Source: Agrypnia vestita (Eukaryota > Arthropoda > Insecta > Trichoptera > Phryganeidae). From it: a DNA stretch of 64,000 bases. Both the position numbers and the translations under genes were made by a program. The notes under the pieces were generated by a model. The model did not search any database, was not told where the DNA came from, and saw nothing but the letters and a program-made list of their open reading frames with translations. Below, in pieces: positions 24,641-36,389 of the stretch; positions within the stretch are counted from its first letter, which is position 1; each line of letters starts with the position of its first letter. The DNA lies in contig JADDOH010023666.1 of assembly GCA_016648135.1 (NCBI GenBank), positions 174,698 to 238,697 of the forward strand, written 5' to 3'.

Positions 24641-25559
24641 CAAAAACGTACTTTTTATTATCTACCTCGTTGGGCTTGAGGCGGTTGTGAGATGTAAAAC
24701 TTGGGTAGAATGGATGAACCATCAATGTGTTGATTTGTAAACGAGGCGTTATTTAAACATAAAGAAATAGTGTGGATAAATATTAATGGGAATTAAATTC
24801 TTCGAAAATGCGATTACCATACGTGGTATTACAGAGCTAGTCTACAATATTTTACAGCGGCGATTTTGATCCAATATTTATTACTAAGGCCCCCTTTAAA
24901 AAAAATCTTGGCGCCTTCCCCAAACAATTATTTTATATTTACAAATTATAAAGGAATAGTTTAATCATAGTTTTGAATGCGTAAGTAAAATGAATCTTTC
25001 GTATAAAGCTTGATTTATATTTTCTTAATTTTTTTAAATAAATAAATCTGTTATGTGTTTCGCTGTAGTAATTGATCCTTGTGATCTTTTGCGGTGTTAA
25101 AAACTTAAGGAAAATAATAATAAAACAAAAGTGTACGATATGCTGATTAAATAATCAAAAATAAATATGATAACCCAAAATATCAAAAAACTAATTGTTC
25201 TCGCATTAGTAAAGTGCTCAAACAGCACTGCGATCGAATTTCTCTTGATTTTTTTTCGGGATCTTAGGGCGAGACTTAAGGATGTTTTTGTACTTTAGAT
25301 GATATTATCTTAACATCCGTATAACTCTTATATGTATGACTATATGAAATAAAGCTCATCTCTATATTATCTCATAAAACTTCATTCTTTCTTCGTGAAT
25401 TAGCAACACAATCTCTTATATATCACCAAAAACAGGCCAACAAGCGCAAACGATAGCTTTATCTGATGTAGTCTAAGCAATACAGATGCACAAATCGTTG
25501 CACGCTAGCGTAATTCGGTGCCCCTGCGCTCCTCACTTGAACCCGTTTGCTGTCAAAAT

Positions 25560-25935
25560 AACTAAGTAGGCAGAGAGAATTGAACGCCACACTTTTCTAT
25601 CCTGGTACACCACTTTTTCTTCGGCCACATTCATACATTTTCTCATGTTAGTTCTACGGTTGTTGCGGCTTTTAATGGGGCCATCCTAAAACACTTGTTG
25701 TATCTGATCGTGCCAGGCCTTTCGCGGACGCCCTCTATTCCTGTTGCCTTCAACACTCGCCTCATATATTTTCTTAACCATCCTTTCCTCGTTCATACGT
25801 TCCACATGACCAAACCATCTCAGCACTCCTTTCTTTATTCTACCTACCACACCACAGCCAGCATCGCACTCTCGCCTAATTTGTTCATTCCTTACTCTTT
25901 CGACCAAAGATTTTCAACACAACCGTCTTAGTGAC
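25560..25935 (-). pseudogene. LINE ORF2 C-terminal fossil
   Basis: The minus strand reads VERVRNEQIRRECDAG, then VLRWFGHVERMNEERMVKKI, then GNRNRGRPRKAWHD. This is a textbook insect LINE tail (LRWFGHVERM..ER..KR.Y.....G.R.RGRPR..W.D). The frame is open for 73 codons and then fails. No polymerase core is present. Confidence 0.75.
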
Positions 25936-27156
25936 CGCATTTCTACCGCATTCAGTCTAAAGGAGTGTAATAATTGTTACTTTGGTATTGTTTATAGCAA
26001 GTGACTATATTTTGTGCACGAAAATAAGAGTAACATCTCAACTTCTAGTAAGATTAAAAACTGACAAAAATAGGATAAAAAATATTTTTTTGAAACTTTG
26101 AAGAAACAGAAGATGATTCTTAATTAGAACAGTACTTTACAGACAATTTTGAGGTCGTTTGGCACCATTCTCTCACTATCAGAATCACGCCATTCAAAAA
26201 AAAAAATTCGGCCCAACCTAACGCCTGTCGCCCAATAGACGGTGTTATGAAATAAAACATTTCGCCGAAGAAAAATGGTGTAGGTGAAATTTAAAACTAT
26301 GCAAGTGGGGGATAAATAATACGTCACAGGGGAAAGAGATGAACTGGGAAACGTTACTTTGTCACGGAAGGGCGGGGCTGTTGAAAACATGGAACTTATA
26401 TTTATGGATAATGACTTAATAGCTGGCGTGGTCCATTTTCTAATAAATATTACACCATGCCGAAAGCGGAACACGTGAGATTAAGGCTGCTGACGATTCT
26501 TTCTTTGCATTTGGATATTCGAAGACATCATGGCATGATATGATGATTCCGATATCTTTTACCTATGGCTATGGTACAAAAAATTTAATCGAATATTCTG
26601 GAATAATCGTTTGCGAGTATATACCTAAACCACGCATGGCTAATGCAAAAGTTTTTGTCAGAACTCGACATCTGTGAACGACAGAAGCCGACGATACCTT
26701 AAGTGCAATCTCATGTCGAGAATAATCATGCATATATAAGTGTGTTAATTATTCATTCGAATAAAAAATTATTTTAAGGTAGGTAGTTATCTTTTTCTTT
26801 GATTCCTATTACTCCTTTACCCAGTGTCAACCATTTGTACTCTACCAATGGTGTTAAGGAAAAAGTACTCCATAATTTTACTTACTCTCTCGCATCTTTA
26901 TAGTGTTTTTATAATGATAATGAGATATACAAAATTCTGTGCCTCCTATACATATATTATGCTAACACATGGTAATGAAAAAGAAGAAAAAAACTAAACT
27001 ATTATTTTGATCCTGTGAGTAAAAACGATATTTAAAAGAAAAAAGGCGGCAGTGTCATTACCATGTTTTAAGAAGCGTTAGACTAAAAATAAAAACGTGT
27101 CCATACAAAGTAAATGATTACGCATTTTTGTTAGTATATGACTATTTTTCGTATTA
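25936..27156. other. Gene-free stretch
   Basis: The minus-strand 116-residue ORF at 26124-26474 is the longest frame here. It has no domain, signal peptide or splice support that I can see. Otherwise the sequence is AT-rich and featureless. Confidence 0.35.
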
Positions 27157-27311
27157 CAACAGGCCTTGTGGCCCAATTATTTTAGGAAAACACATCACAA
27201 TAACAGCCAGACTAAATCACATAGATTCATTGTGACGTTAGCGGGAATCGAACCCGGAACCTCCGGTGAGAGAAGCTTGTGTCATACACACTGAACTACA
27301 AGGGCCTACTA
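27157..27311 (-). repeat. tRNA-derived SINE family S2, copy 2
   Basis: The minus strand starts GTAGGCCCTTGTAGTTCAG, with the A-box region followed by the B-box region CCGGGTTCGATTCCCGC, so a tRNA-like T arm is preserved. The body (ATCTATGTGATTT, then TGTTATTGTGATGTGTTTTC) matches 3029-3158. D- and anticodon-arm pairing is poor, so it is not a tRNA gene. Confidence 0.65.
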
Positions 27312-29689
27312 ATTTTAAATTACAAAATATATCACTACAATAAAAGTAAATAAACATTTGTTAATTAAATATTGAACGATTAGGATGTCAGTATTTTAAA
27401 AATTATAATTGTCTACATTCCTGAAGAGTATTGAGAATTTTGTCAACAAAATATTTAATTTATTCATTAGGTGTAGTCATTTGTGTACAATATGATAAAA
27501 AATATATTGATAAAATGAAACATGATAATTAAAATTAGGTGATACGTACTCAAAAACTAAATATAGATATAAGCAGTGTGTTATATTTGGAAAGGGAATA
27601 GTTAACCGTAATAATGCTACGAAAAATAGCTTAAAATAAAACCCGTAAACTAAAAATGGTAATTGAGGAGAAGACTCTAATAGTAGCAATAAAGTGAAAT
27701 TGAACTTTTTTCCGAAGAATCACTTTTTCAATTCCTTGAACTTTTAGCAAAAACAAAAACAACAACAGCAAAAACACCATGTAGATACCTGCATTACTGA
27801 GCGAGATACAGAATTCGCAAGAAGACCAAAAATAATCACTCTTCTTGCCTAGATCGATTGTGTCCAATGTGACGCATGGTCATTTTACTTTCTTGTGTTT
27901 TTACACATTTTTAACTAAAATTATATTAAAATAACTATTTATCGCAGTTTTATGTAAGTGCTTGTGCAAAAATGTAATTCTCAAGCAGTTGCAATGATGA
28001 GAGTTTATCCAGTTTTGCTGAATTACAACCATACTTTAAGAATAAAAAACTTAAAGTGTGTATTTAAGTGAGAGGGTTTAGAAAGATTGCGGACTCGCAA
28101 ACGAAGAGAAGCCTTACAAATCATTAACTGTAAGAAAAATACAAAATAAAATATTAAATGCTATCACAAATTATTGTTATGTGAAGACGATGTATAATCA
28201 TCAATTTGGCGTCGAAGAACATCGGAATGTTTATACCGAGTTTTGGGGTCGTTGAAACAAAATTTTACAGGATGTTTTAAAGCTTCTTTTTTGCTATTTA
28301 ATACGTTAAAAAGAAGTGAGGTACTTCTAAATATAAAGTGAGACAATTATCCTGGAAATATCAAGTAAAAATTATTTGTTGTACATATTTTCTAACATTA
28401 CTAAAAATTTCAGCATAGAGGGTGAGAACTATACAAGACAAAATAGATAAAGGGAACGCATCCAAGATGAACGTGATAAACACTTACTTTTATTTATATC
28501 TGAACAAAATAAATAATTATTTGTGTCGAAAAGGAATACTTTTATGACTAAGCTTATTCCCTGCAAATAAATTGACGTCAAATTCTCGTATTTCAATATT
28601 ACAAAGAGACATTTAACACTTTTATAATAATAGTTAAATAAATAAAGCACAATATTAAATTATTTTGAAGTACGTTAGCAGTTGCTAATAAATTTGGCAT
28701 TAACTTAAAAACTTTAAACGTTCGTAATTTTTTACATTTTTGGAAAATTGCCCTTATGGCGGCTGACTCCTCAATTTATCGGGTTGAAGTGAAAGCAATA
28801 GAGGGAAAAGGGAAATGCTTTTAATTCATCAACGAATTAAATATAACATACGGACGAAACAAACTTGGTAAGCTGGTAAATACGACATGAATAATAGTGG
28901 GCAGTAAAAAAATAAATCTAATACCATTAATCGAAAATATTATAATAGATTAAAATGAAAAGTAAATTTTTCTAACCCCGATGTGTACAAATTTGGTGCG
29001 TGATTTCATCCCGCTTCGTGAAGTAAAAATTTCATTTACGCCGTGAAATATTTTAGGCCGCAATCTAAATCAGTCCTTAATTGAATCAAATTAATCGTTA
29101 AATAAAAAAATATTTGAATTAAAATATGAATATGAAAGAAGAATTTTATGTAAATAGCCCTCATATTTTCAAACAAAGCCACAGCGTTTATTACGAAAAC
29201 AGCCATGGCCAACGTGGATGTCCATTAGTAGGACTCATTATTCGGTCTCTATTGTCCAAGGTCGGGAATTCTGAAGAGTCCATGGCTTAACTACATATAT
29301 GAGGAAGTCTTGTTTCTCAAGTGCACGATGAAATTTAACTGCCGGTTCTTTGGTGAAAATAGAAAGAAGGACGTTTTTTTAACTGACTATCTTTGTTAGT
29401 GAGTGGTGGTTTGATTTTTGTCTTAACTGCATGACTTTTTGTCGGAAATATTTTTTTTCTTTCCGAACATATCCCTTGCACAAAACAATACAAAACATCG
29501 CATTGACAACGGAGAATTCTTTTATAAAAAAAACTATTTTTACACAATTATATGTTACAGCAACAGTAATAAAGCAATCAGAAATATATGTTAGGTTTAC
29601 GGTGATATGTATTGAATATTCGTCAATGCAAAAATAGGTTTACAAAATTTAAATAGGTCAATTTTTTTCGAAGTAGAACACCTGAAATT
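27312..29689. other. Gene-free AT-rich stretch
   Basis: The small ORFs on both strands (27477-27867, 28164-28650, 29335-29637) have no domain or exon support. I see nothing else of note. Confidence 0.4.
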
Positions 29690-30105
29690 GTCACTGAAGA
29701 TTGAATTTCTGTAGAAATTAAGGTTAATCCCGAGAGTCCCACTCAAGAATTAGCCTAAAAGACTGGTTCTCAGAATCACGAGTTCATAATCATTTTAAAA
29801 ATCGGGAAGGTTTACAAAAACTTACTTACACGTATTAAATGAAGGAACAAAATGGCACTCGTACGAATAAAAATCACGCGAGATTAATAATGATGAAAAA
29901 TTTTGGGTCATTTTCCACAAATCCCCGGTCCAGCATTATCTGATTATCACCTGATTAGATGTTTACAGCATTAAGCAGAAGTTGGAAAAAAATTAATAGC
30001 GTTAGTGAAATAAAAACGATCCTACCAGAGGATTTTGCGTAAAAAGCTTACGAGTTTTCATAAACGAAGAATCAAAAAAATTTCTAGAATTTTTTGATTG
30101 AATTG
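29690..30105 (+). pseudogene. Mariner transposase fossil, internally deleted
   Basis: Plus-strand readings give NPESPTQELA, then KIGKVYK (the helix-turn-helix region of mariner, ..NP..TT.ELA...IGKV.KL), NDEKFW (compare the GDEKW catalytic motif), and then PALSDYHLIRCLQH (compare PDLAPSDYHLF, holding the third catalytic Asp). The blocks are in the right order but too close together, and stops and frameshifts separate them. Several internal parts of the gene are missing. It is unrelated in detail to the mariner at 31771. Confidence 0.6.
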
Positions 30106-31768
30106 ATACATTTTAGTATAGAATTGACAAAATAAATATTTTATTTAAAAATTTCTTATTCATTTCATAAAACTTCATTTTTTTAGTATATCTAATGTAT
30201 TATTCAATGTAATCTATCTTCATTATAGGCGATCTCTTATTCTGAGAAAGATCTGCCATGGTTTATTTGATGGCTCGATAGACCTGTGTTACCCTATGGC
30301 TACGGAAGCAATACAAACACCTAAGCACGCATAACAGACGGGACGCAAAAAATTTCTGTGAAAAATCAAAAGTCATCTGTCAAACGTCAAAATTGACGAA
30401 GTATGCAATGTTATATAATAGCGATAAAACACATTATTGCTATGCTTCAATGCTATGAATGAAATAATTTTAATTAATTTGATGATTTTTTATACATTTT
30501 AGTAAGTGGAAATTTGTATATTTTCTTATACCACTCAATTGTGACTATAAAAAATACATATTGAAGTGGACTGCGTCCTTTTAGCGTGGTGTGGTATTAG
30601 ATTGCTATACGCTAGAGACGATTTCGGGTAAGTATCTAATTTATTTTAAGCAATTCCGGGTTTTACGAGTATGACCGGATAGAATCCACACCCATAATAA
30701 TAGTTTGTATATTTTGCATACATCTTAAAAATCGGTTGGCGCATAAAACCACATATAATATTTAAAAGGGTTTGAAAACCGATACATTTTTATATGTTCA
30801 CCTATATTTTGATCCGCGTATAAAAATCAAATACGTCTTTAAATAAATGCATTTTCAATTTGATATTTTGATATACAGTTTAATTTTTAATCTTACAGTG
30901 TAATATATCTATATGATATTTTGATATAATAATATACAGAGGTCGATCAAATAATGATCAGTTGTTTTTATTATTAAAGTAACTAACGCAAGAAATTACA
31001 ATTTTACGATATTGCATAACTCCATAACTATTGATATTAATTAGGTCATGGTTTCATTTTTGAATTAAAATTAAGACAGGAAGTATTGTGGACTAGCTCT
31101 ATTACACCCTATATATAGAAGTATGGAGAAATCTCAAGGGAAACCTTTTTTTTAATTAAATTGTTCGATTACCATCTAAAGGGTAAATACTTGAATCAAA
31201 CGCCTTTTAGATCCTATAGGTCATTAACCTAGTAGAATAAAATAATTTGAATATTGCAAAAATACTTATTTTAGTGAACTGAAATATTTATACATTCCTT
31301 ATTATCTGGTACACGCGAGTCGCCACCTTGCACAAATGGTCTTTTTATTTACATCTTTGAGTATTTTTTTTTGTGAAATCATCGGATACTGTAAAATCAA
31401 TTACTTGTTTTAATATTGTTCAATGTTTGTTGTGTTTCTGCAGCAAAGAAGATAGAAACTTTATACTAAAAGTTCTATTATATTTATGTAGATTTGATTT
31501 AAACAGGATATATTTTACGAATAATTTCAGAATTCTGCGTCATATAAATTGTATCAACGAATATCAAGACATAAAAATCTTATTCGATACTATGTACCTA
31601 CCTAAGAAATTCTACCTTGTACATAAAATTTTATGTTTTGTGGAAAACTTGGCTTTCTTTATGTTTTAAAGTACACCAAAACAAACAACTTTGCTATCAA
31701 AACTTTACCAATTAATTCAGCCAGTCGTTAAAATTTGTTCTAATTCAACTATCTTAACAATTAAATAT
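30106..31768. other. Gene-free stretch, possible 5' exon of downstream gene
   Basis: A strong donor, TTTCGG|GTAAGTAT, lies at 30628. It follows about 65 bases of mixed-composition sequence without an upstream ATG, so a 5'-untranslated exon of the receptor gene is conceivable but unproved. The rest is AT-rich. The 31373-31669 ORF has no domain. Confidence 0.25.
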
Positions 31769-31770
31769 TA

Positions 31771-33055
31771 GGTCCTTACATATGAAATTGGCGTTTAGTA
31801 TGGGAGGAACATAAAGCCGATTTTTTTTTATTATAATATATTTATTTAATCAAAGTATGTACGTACCATTGGTATCTATGCACTTTTGCCATCTCATAGG
31901 TAGTTCATCGATCCCTTTACTAAAACAACCATTCGGACGGGAATCAATAAAATCTTTGAAGGCGGTTTGGACTGCCCCATCGGAGTTGAATTTTTTCCTT
32001 TGCAAGAAGTTATCCAAATTTCGAAAAAAATGGTAATCTGTTTGGGGCAAGGTTCGGAAAGTACGGTGGATGTCTTAGACATTCCAATTGAAGCTCCTCT
32101 AATTTGGTAGCCATCTGTTGTGCAGTGTGTGGTCTAGCGTTATCATGAAGCAGCAGTGGCCTAGAGCGATTAACCAGCCTCGGTTGTTTAGCAGCTAGCT
32201 TTTCCATCATGGTTTGCAGTTGCTGACAATAGACATCTGCCGTAATCATCTGGCCAGATTTAAGAAAGCTGTAGTGAACCACACTAGCACTAGTCCACCA
32301 AACGCTCACAAGTAACTTTTTTGGAGTCAATTTTCGCTTGGGGCATGGTTTGGCTGGTTCGGCAGGGTTCAGCCATTGCGATGAGCGCTTCCGATTATCG
32401 TACAGGATCCACTTTTCATCACAGGTAATGATTCGATTTAAAATCCCTTCATTATTGTGCCGGTTGAGTAATGCAACGCAGCAGTCAACGCGCGTTTGTT
32501 GATTTGCTTCACTCAATTCGTGAGGTACCCACCTTTCAAGCTTTTTCACCTTACCAATTTGCTTCAAGTGGATTAAAACAGTTTTATCACTAACACCGCA
32601 GCCTGCAGCTAACTCGGATGTGGTTTGCGATGGATCCGCTTCCACAATAGCCTTCAATTCTTCATTATCAACTTTGGTCCCCGGCCGTCCACGGGGCTTG
32701 TTCTGCAGGTCGAAATTTCCAGAACGAAAACGTTGGAACCAAAAACGCACTGTGTTTTCTTTTGCGGCACCGTCGCCATACACATCATTAATCCTTCGAG
32801 CCGTTTCTGCAGCACTGGTGCCACGGTGGAACTCGTACTCGTAAATAACGCAATATTTCAAGTATTTCATTTTGTAAACTGAGTGACGCAAAGAAAAAAA
32901 CAATTGAGGAAAAAACAAATGAATTATAATTTTCAAAACACAAATACATGAGTAAATAGCTGTATAAATTTGGATTTGGAATTCCTAACCAAAGAGAAGA
33001 TATTTGAGATCAAATTTGCCAGTACGGCAAAACGCCAATTTCATATGTAAGGACC
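31771..33055 (-). mobile_element. Mariner element with perfect 26-bp inverted ends
   Basis: The ends 31771-31796 and 33030-33055 are exact reverse complements (outer bases GGTCCTTACATATG). A TA on each side (31769-31770 and 33056-33057) is the expected target duplication. The length, 1285 bp, is usual for mariner. The single gene inside reads on the minus strand. Perfect ends with only one evident coding lesion suggest a recent insertion. It lies upstream of the receptor gene's first visible exon. Confidence 0.93.
31850..32870 (-). pseudogene. Mariner transposase, single frameshift
   Basis: This DDD transposase cuts and pastes the element at TA sites. From the Met at 32870 I see the paired helix-turn-helix DNA-binding half (ETARRIN, then WFQRFRSG, then SDKTVLIHLKQIGKVKKLE), the WVPHEL linker motif, TCDEKWILYDN with the first catalytic Asp, and HDNARPH with the second. 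At the YSPDLAP(T)D position the frame breaks near 32043, beside a run of A. The third Asp and the remaining 60 residues (TDYHFFRNLDNFLQ, ending near 31850) are in the next frame. One extra base explains this. SPD has also become FPN. The protein resembles the cecropia-type mariners. An in-frame ATG at 32936 also exists, but family alignment favours 32870. The product would lack a catalytic residue. Confidence 0.88.
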
Positions 33056-33132
33056 TAATATAATTCTTTTACAGTCAGAATATAATTAGGAAATTAAAAC
33101 TCTCATCGAAAACAATACAAATTCGCTACACT

Positions 33133-33363
33133 ATGTGTGGGGTATAAAAGCAAAGGCAGCAAAATAAAAAAAAATAAAAAATGTTTTGAATGCAGTCACC
33201 GAGGATTACTAATTAAATTTAAAATGTACGGAATTCATGATTTTATATATCTATCCCTTCCAAAATCATATTTCCTATAAATATATGTTTTCTATAAAAT
33301 CTCGATGACTGTATTAGTTTTTTTTTGGATATTGCTACCTTTGCTTTTATATCCCACTAATGT
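33133..33363 (+). repeat. MITE family M2
   Basis: The left end (GTGTGGGGTATAAAAGCAAA, then GGCAGCAA) is matched in inverted form by the right end (TTGCTACC, then TTTGCTTTTATATCCCACTA). About 170 AT-rich bases lie between. A related inverted-orientation end is at 40031-40066. It is non-coding. Confidence 0.5.
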
Positions 33364-34283
33364 ACCACTTCAAAAGAGGGTGGAAAGCTGTTGAATCACA
33401 ACTTTTGGAACGATTAGCAAATGGGCATTCCAAAAGTGGTTTATTCGCCTACCAGCATAGACAATTTAGGAACTGGTAGATCTTCAGATTTTGGAGACCT
33501 GGCATTTCTGGCGGCTATGGAAGAGGATGAAGGTTGCATCACTAGGACACTTGATACCCTTCGTCCGCGGAATTGGATCTCAACGATCTTTTCGGTGAAG
33601 TAACGATTCGCGAAAGGGCATGCTGAGAGTGGTTTGTTCGCGTCAAAGTTGGTGATAACAGCTTCGACAAGTCAGGAAATGGTCAATCCTGATGAATACG
33701 CCCTTTTGGTGGTTGTGGAAGAGGACGATAGTTGAAATATGGTGTTAAAATATGATAGTTGAAATACTGGATACTCTTCCAAGCATATGGGAAGCAGTAA
33801 TTGATGTTGAATTGTACGTAATATGTTTTGGGCGTGTTTTCTTCTTCTCCTAGTGTTGTGTCAGGTCTCTCCAACGTTAACAATCACTTGAGAGTCGATG
33901 TCCCAATCTCTAGCGGCTCGAAACAGCTTTTCCACCGTCCTTATTCCTTCCTGTCCAATCTCTTTTATTTCCTGCCCATACCCCGTTTCGTTTTTGGTTA
34001 TTATACAATATCATTTTTTAAATAATGCGAATAACTTTCGGATAAAAAGATATTCGTCAACATAAAAATATTAAGTTTTTTTTGCCTCTTGCATTGACTG
34101 AAATATCATTTTTTAAATTTATTTTTTAATATTTAAGTTAACATAATATTTTACATATACGATACACATTATTTCATTTTGATGGATTTTTTTCACAGTC
34201 CCATGAAAGTATAAACTTGTGTATGGAACCGATAGATAACTTTTTTTTCATTAGATTATTTTTGATCATTTTTTCTTCAACAG

Positions 34284-34416
34284 GATAGTAAAAAAGAGGC
34301 GACAAGTGTTCACTGTGATGGTGAACGAAAAATACAATCCAGGCAACTGCAAGAGCGGGACTCCCCGCTGTCCAACCTTGACCAGAAGAGTCCCACGAAA
34401 CAGGACAAAAATAGTT
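34284..34416 (+). CDS. EMI-like exon of Nimrod-type receptor gene
   Basis: This is an internal exon of the receptor gene. The acceptor is TTTTTTCTTCAACAG and the donor GTT|GTGAGT. Its first base completes a codon from the previous exon (phase 2). The remaining 44 codons have no stop and read ..RRQVFTVMVNEKYNPGNC.., then SGTPRC, then RVPRNRTKIV. This joins in frame to TYQAIEFVRKCCGGY at the start of the next exon. Basic residues, paired Cys and a following CCxGY motif are the layout of the short EMI-like region of Nimrod and Draper proteins. The upstream exon with the signal peptide was not found. The exon was found by eye from splice sites plus frame. It is separated from the next exon by an intron holding a large palindrome and a SINE. 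Confidence 0.72.
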
Positions 34417-34671
34417 GTGAGTGTAAATGTGTATTACTAAAATCGTCTATGACTGTACTCTTTCACACTAATTCTATATATTACAAGCTCTTTTCCGCGT
34501 ATGACACTTCTAAATAAAATACCGATTGTGCCTGACATTCGATAATTTTTAAAATGTATTCATGCCACGCACATTCGATGAAGAATAAGTGACTTAGGCT
34601 AATATATATTGGGGGTTCTCAAAAAACAGCTAATTAAAAAACAATTTCAACAATCTTAATCTTAGATATGA

Positions 34672-35268
34672 GAGTATAAGCAGGGTGTCGATTTCACCCA
34701 TGGAGGGGTAATAGGTCAACTCATGATTGACCAGAATATCAAAATATGACCTGATAAAAATCGTTGGTTGTAGAGATATTGTCACATTTATGAATTTCGT
34801 GAAAATCGACATCTTTGATCGGTTTTTCGATTACCGCAGCTACAAAATTCGATATTATAAGACTATTATTTTTGTTAAGTAATTCTGAATAGCCCTGCTA
34901 TCGATCACAGTAAAAACTAAAACTAAAAAATAAAACTGATAGTGGAAAAAAAAAGTTTTTGCCTGATTCGTGAGTTAATTTTTTTATTATTAGCTAACTT
35001 CGACTCTTCATACTGTATTTTAGTTTTATTTTGGACGGTGATCTATAGCAGGACTATTCAGGATTGCGTAACAAACATTACATCTAAGAATATTGAATTT
35101 TGTGGCTGTGGCACTTGTGGGAAAAACTGATCTGAGGTCTCGATTTCCACTAAATTCAAAGAAATGCCAATATCTAGAATATGAACGATTTTTTACATAA
35201 TTTTTTTTTTTGATCAGTCATGAGTTGGCCTGTTAGCTCTCCAAGGGGAGAAATTTACTTTTGGGATA
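34672..35268. repeat. 600-bp near-palindrome (foldback element) in intron
   Basis: The left arm (about 34672-34935) and right arm (about 35000-35268) are inverted copies of each other along most of their length. Examples are GGTCAACTCATGATTGACCA against the complement of TGATCAGTCATGAGTTGGCC, and GAATAGCCCTGCTATCGATC against the complement of GATCTATAGCAGGACTATTC. Only a short loop separates them. No transposase is present. In the pre-mRNA of the receptor gene this would fold into a long imperfect duplex. Confidence 0.65.
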
Positions 35269-36070
35269 ACTGTGTATTTTCAATGGCTTTTTTGTATATT
35301 ATACGCGAATAAAATGATATATTTCATTAGGGTAAATTTTATTGTTAATTTCCTTTGAAATGTTATTTACCTAGAAATTGTATTCGAAATTTATCCGATA
35401 TAAATATTGTGTAGGTAGGTAATGATTATTTTAAATGATCACAAAATTAAGATTATTTTATTTTATTTTTTTTAAACACACCGTCAACAGGTCATTATTG
35501 ATCCTGATAGATGGTTCCAAGGAGACATTCCTTTATTCATAACCAGCGTTTTTTTTAGATTAAAACGTCAAACTATTTATGATTTCGTGTTTGTGACCTT
35601 TGATTATTATGGAAGAAGATTCAGTTCATAAATAGCGAGCTAGAATGAGTTTTTAACACAAGTTTGAAATAAAATACTCTTTTATACATTTTATATTTCT
35701 AAATATAGATAATTCTAAATTATAATTCAATAAATGTGTTTCATGAATACATTTCAATTCTAGACCATGTGGAGATGTTGGACAAAAACCCATAAAAAAA
35801 ATTCAGGAGAGATGAAAACATATATTTTCAAGATTAAGGATTGATTTTTAGTTAACTTAAAGTAGAAAGTAAAACAAATTTAAGAGATATATAAATGTAT
35901 TTTTTTTGTATTAATCATAGAGAGATTTACATTATTTTACTTCCTATGGTTCTTCAGAATACTTTTCTTCTCATTACAGATAGCATAATTTATTCTGAAA
36001 AAATCTGTGCCCTTATCGTTTTTAGTAAAAAAATAATATTTTTTTTGTATAATTTAATTTAATTTAATTG

Positions 36071-36253
36071 AAAAAAAAAAAAAATAGAGATGCGAACACG
36101 GAATACGTGTCACATCAATATTCTTACTATTTTCAAACTAAGCTAAATGCTTGTGCTATGAAAATAGGACTAACTTGCTAGTCTGGAGTGAGGTTCGAAC
36201 CCGCAACCTTTGGATCACGAGGCCAGTGTCCTAACCACAAGACCAACAAGCTA
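36071..36253 (-). repeat. tRNA-derived SINE family S1, copy 2
   Basis: This is the best-preserved S1 copy. The minus strand has TTGGTCTTGTGGTTAGGAC, the B box GGTTCGAACCTCAC, then the body to CGTATTCCGTGTTCGCATCT and a run of T. It sits in the intron of the receptor gene, in antisense orientation, 140 bases before the acceptor of the EGF exon. Confidence 0.78.
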
Positions 36254-36389
36254 CAATTATTTTAATAAATTGGTCCCTATAAATTTACCCTCGGCTACAA
36301 TCTCTTAACATCTATGGTAAATCCAGCCAGGCACATATCGATAGTAAATAAGTATATTAGTCCAATACTAAACAAAAACTTTTTTTCAG

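Noticed and set aside
26124..26474. 116-residue minus-strand ORF
   Set aside because: No domain, signal or splice evidence. The length is within what chance gives in 64 kb.
27225..27306. tRNA gene on the minus strand
   Set aside because: The T arm is intact, but the other arms do not pair properly and a SINE body follows that is shared with 3029-3158.
33421..34025. Small plus-strand ORFs just upstream of the EMI-like exon
   Set aside because: No signal peptide, no donor in the required phase and no domain.
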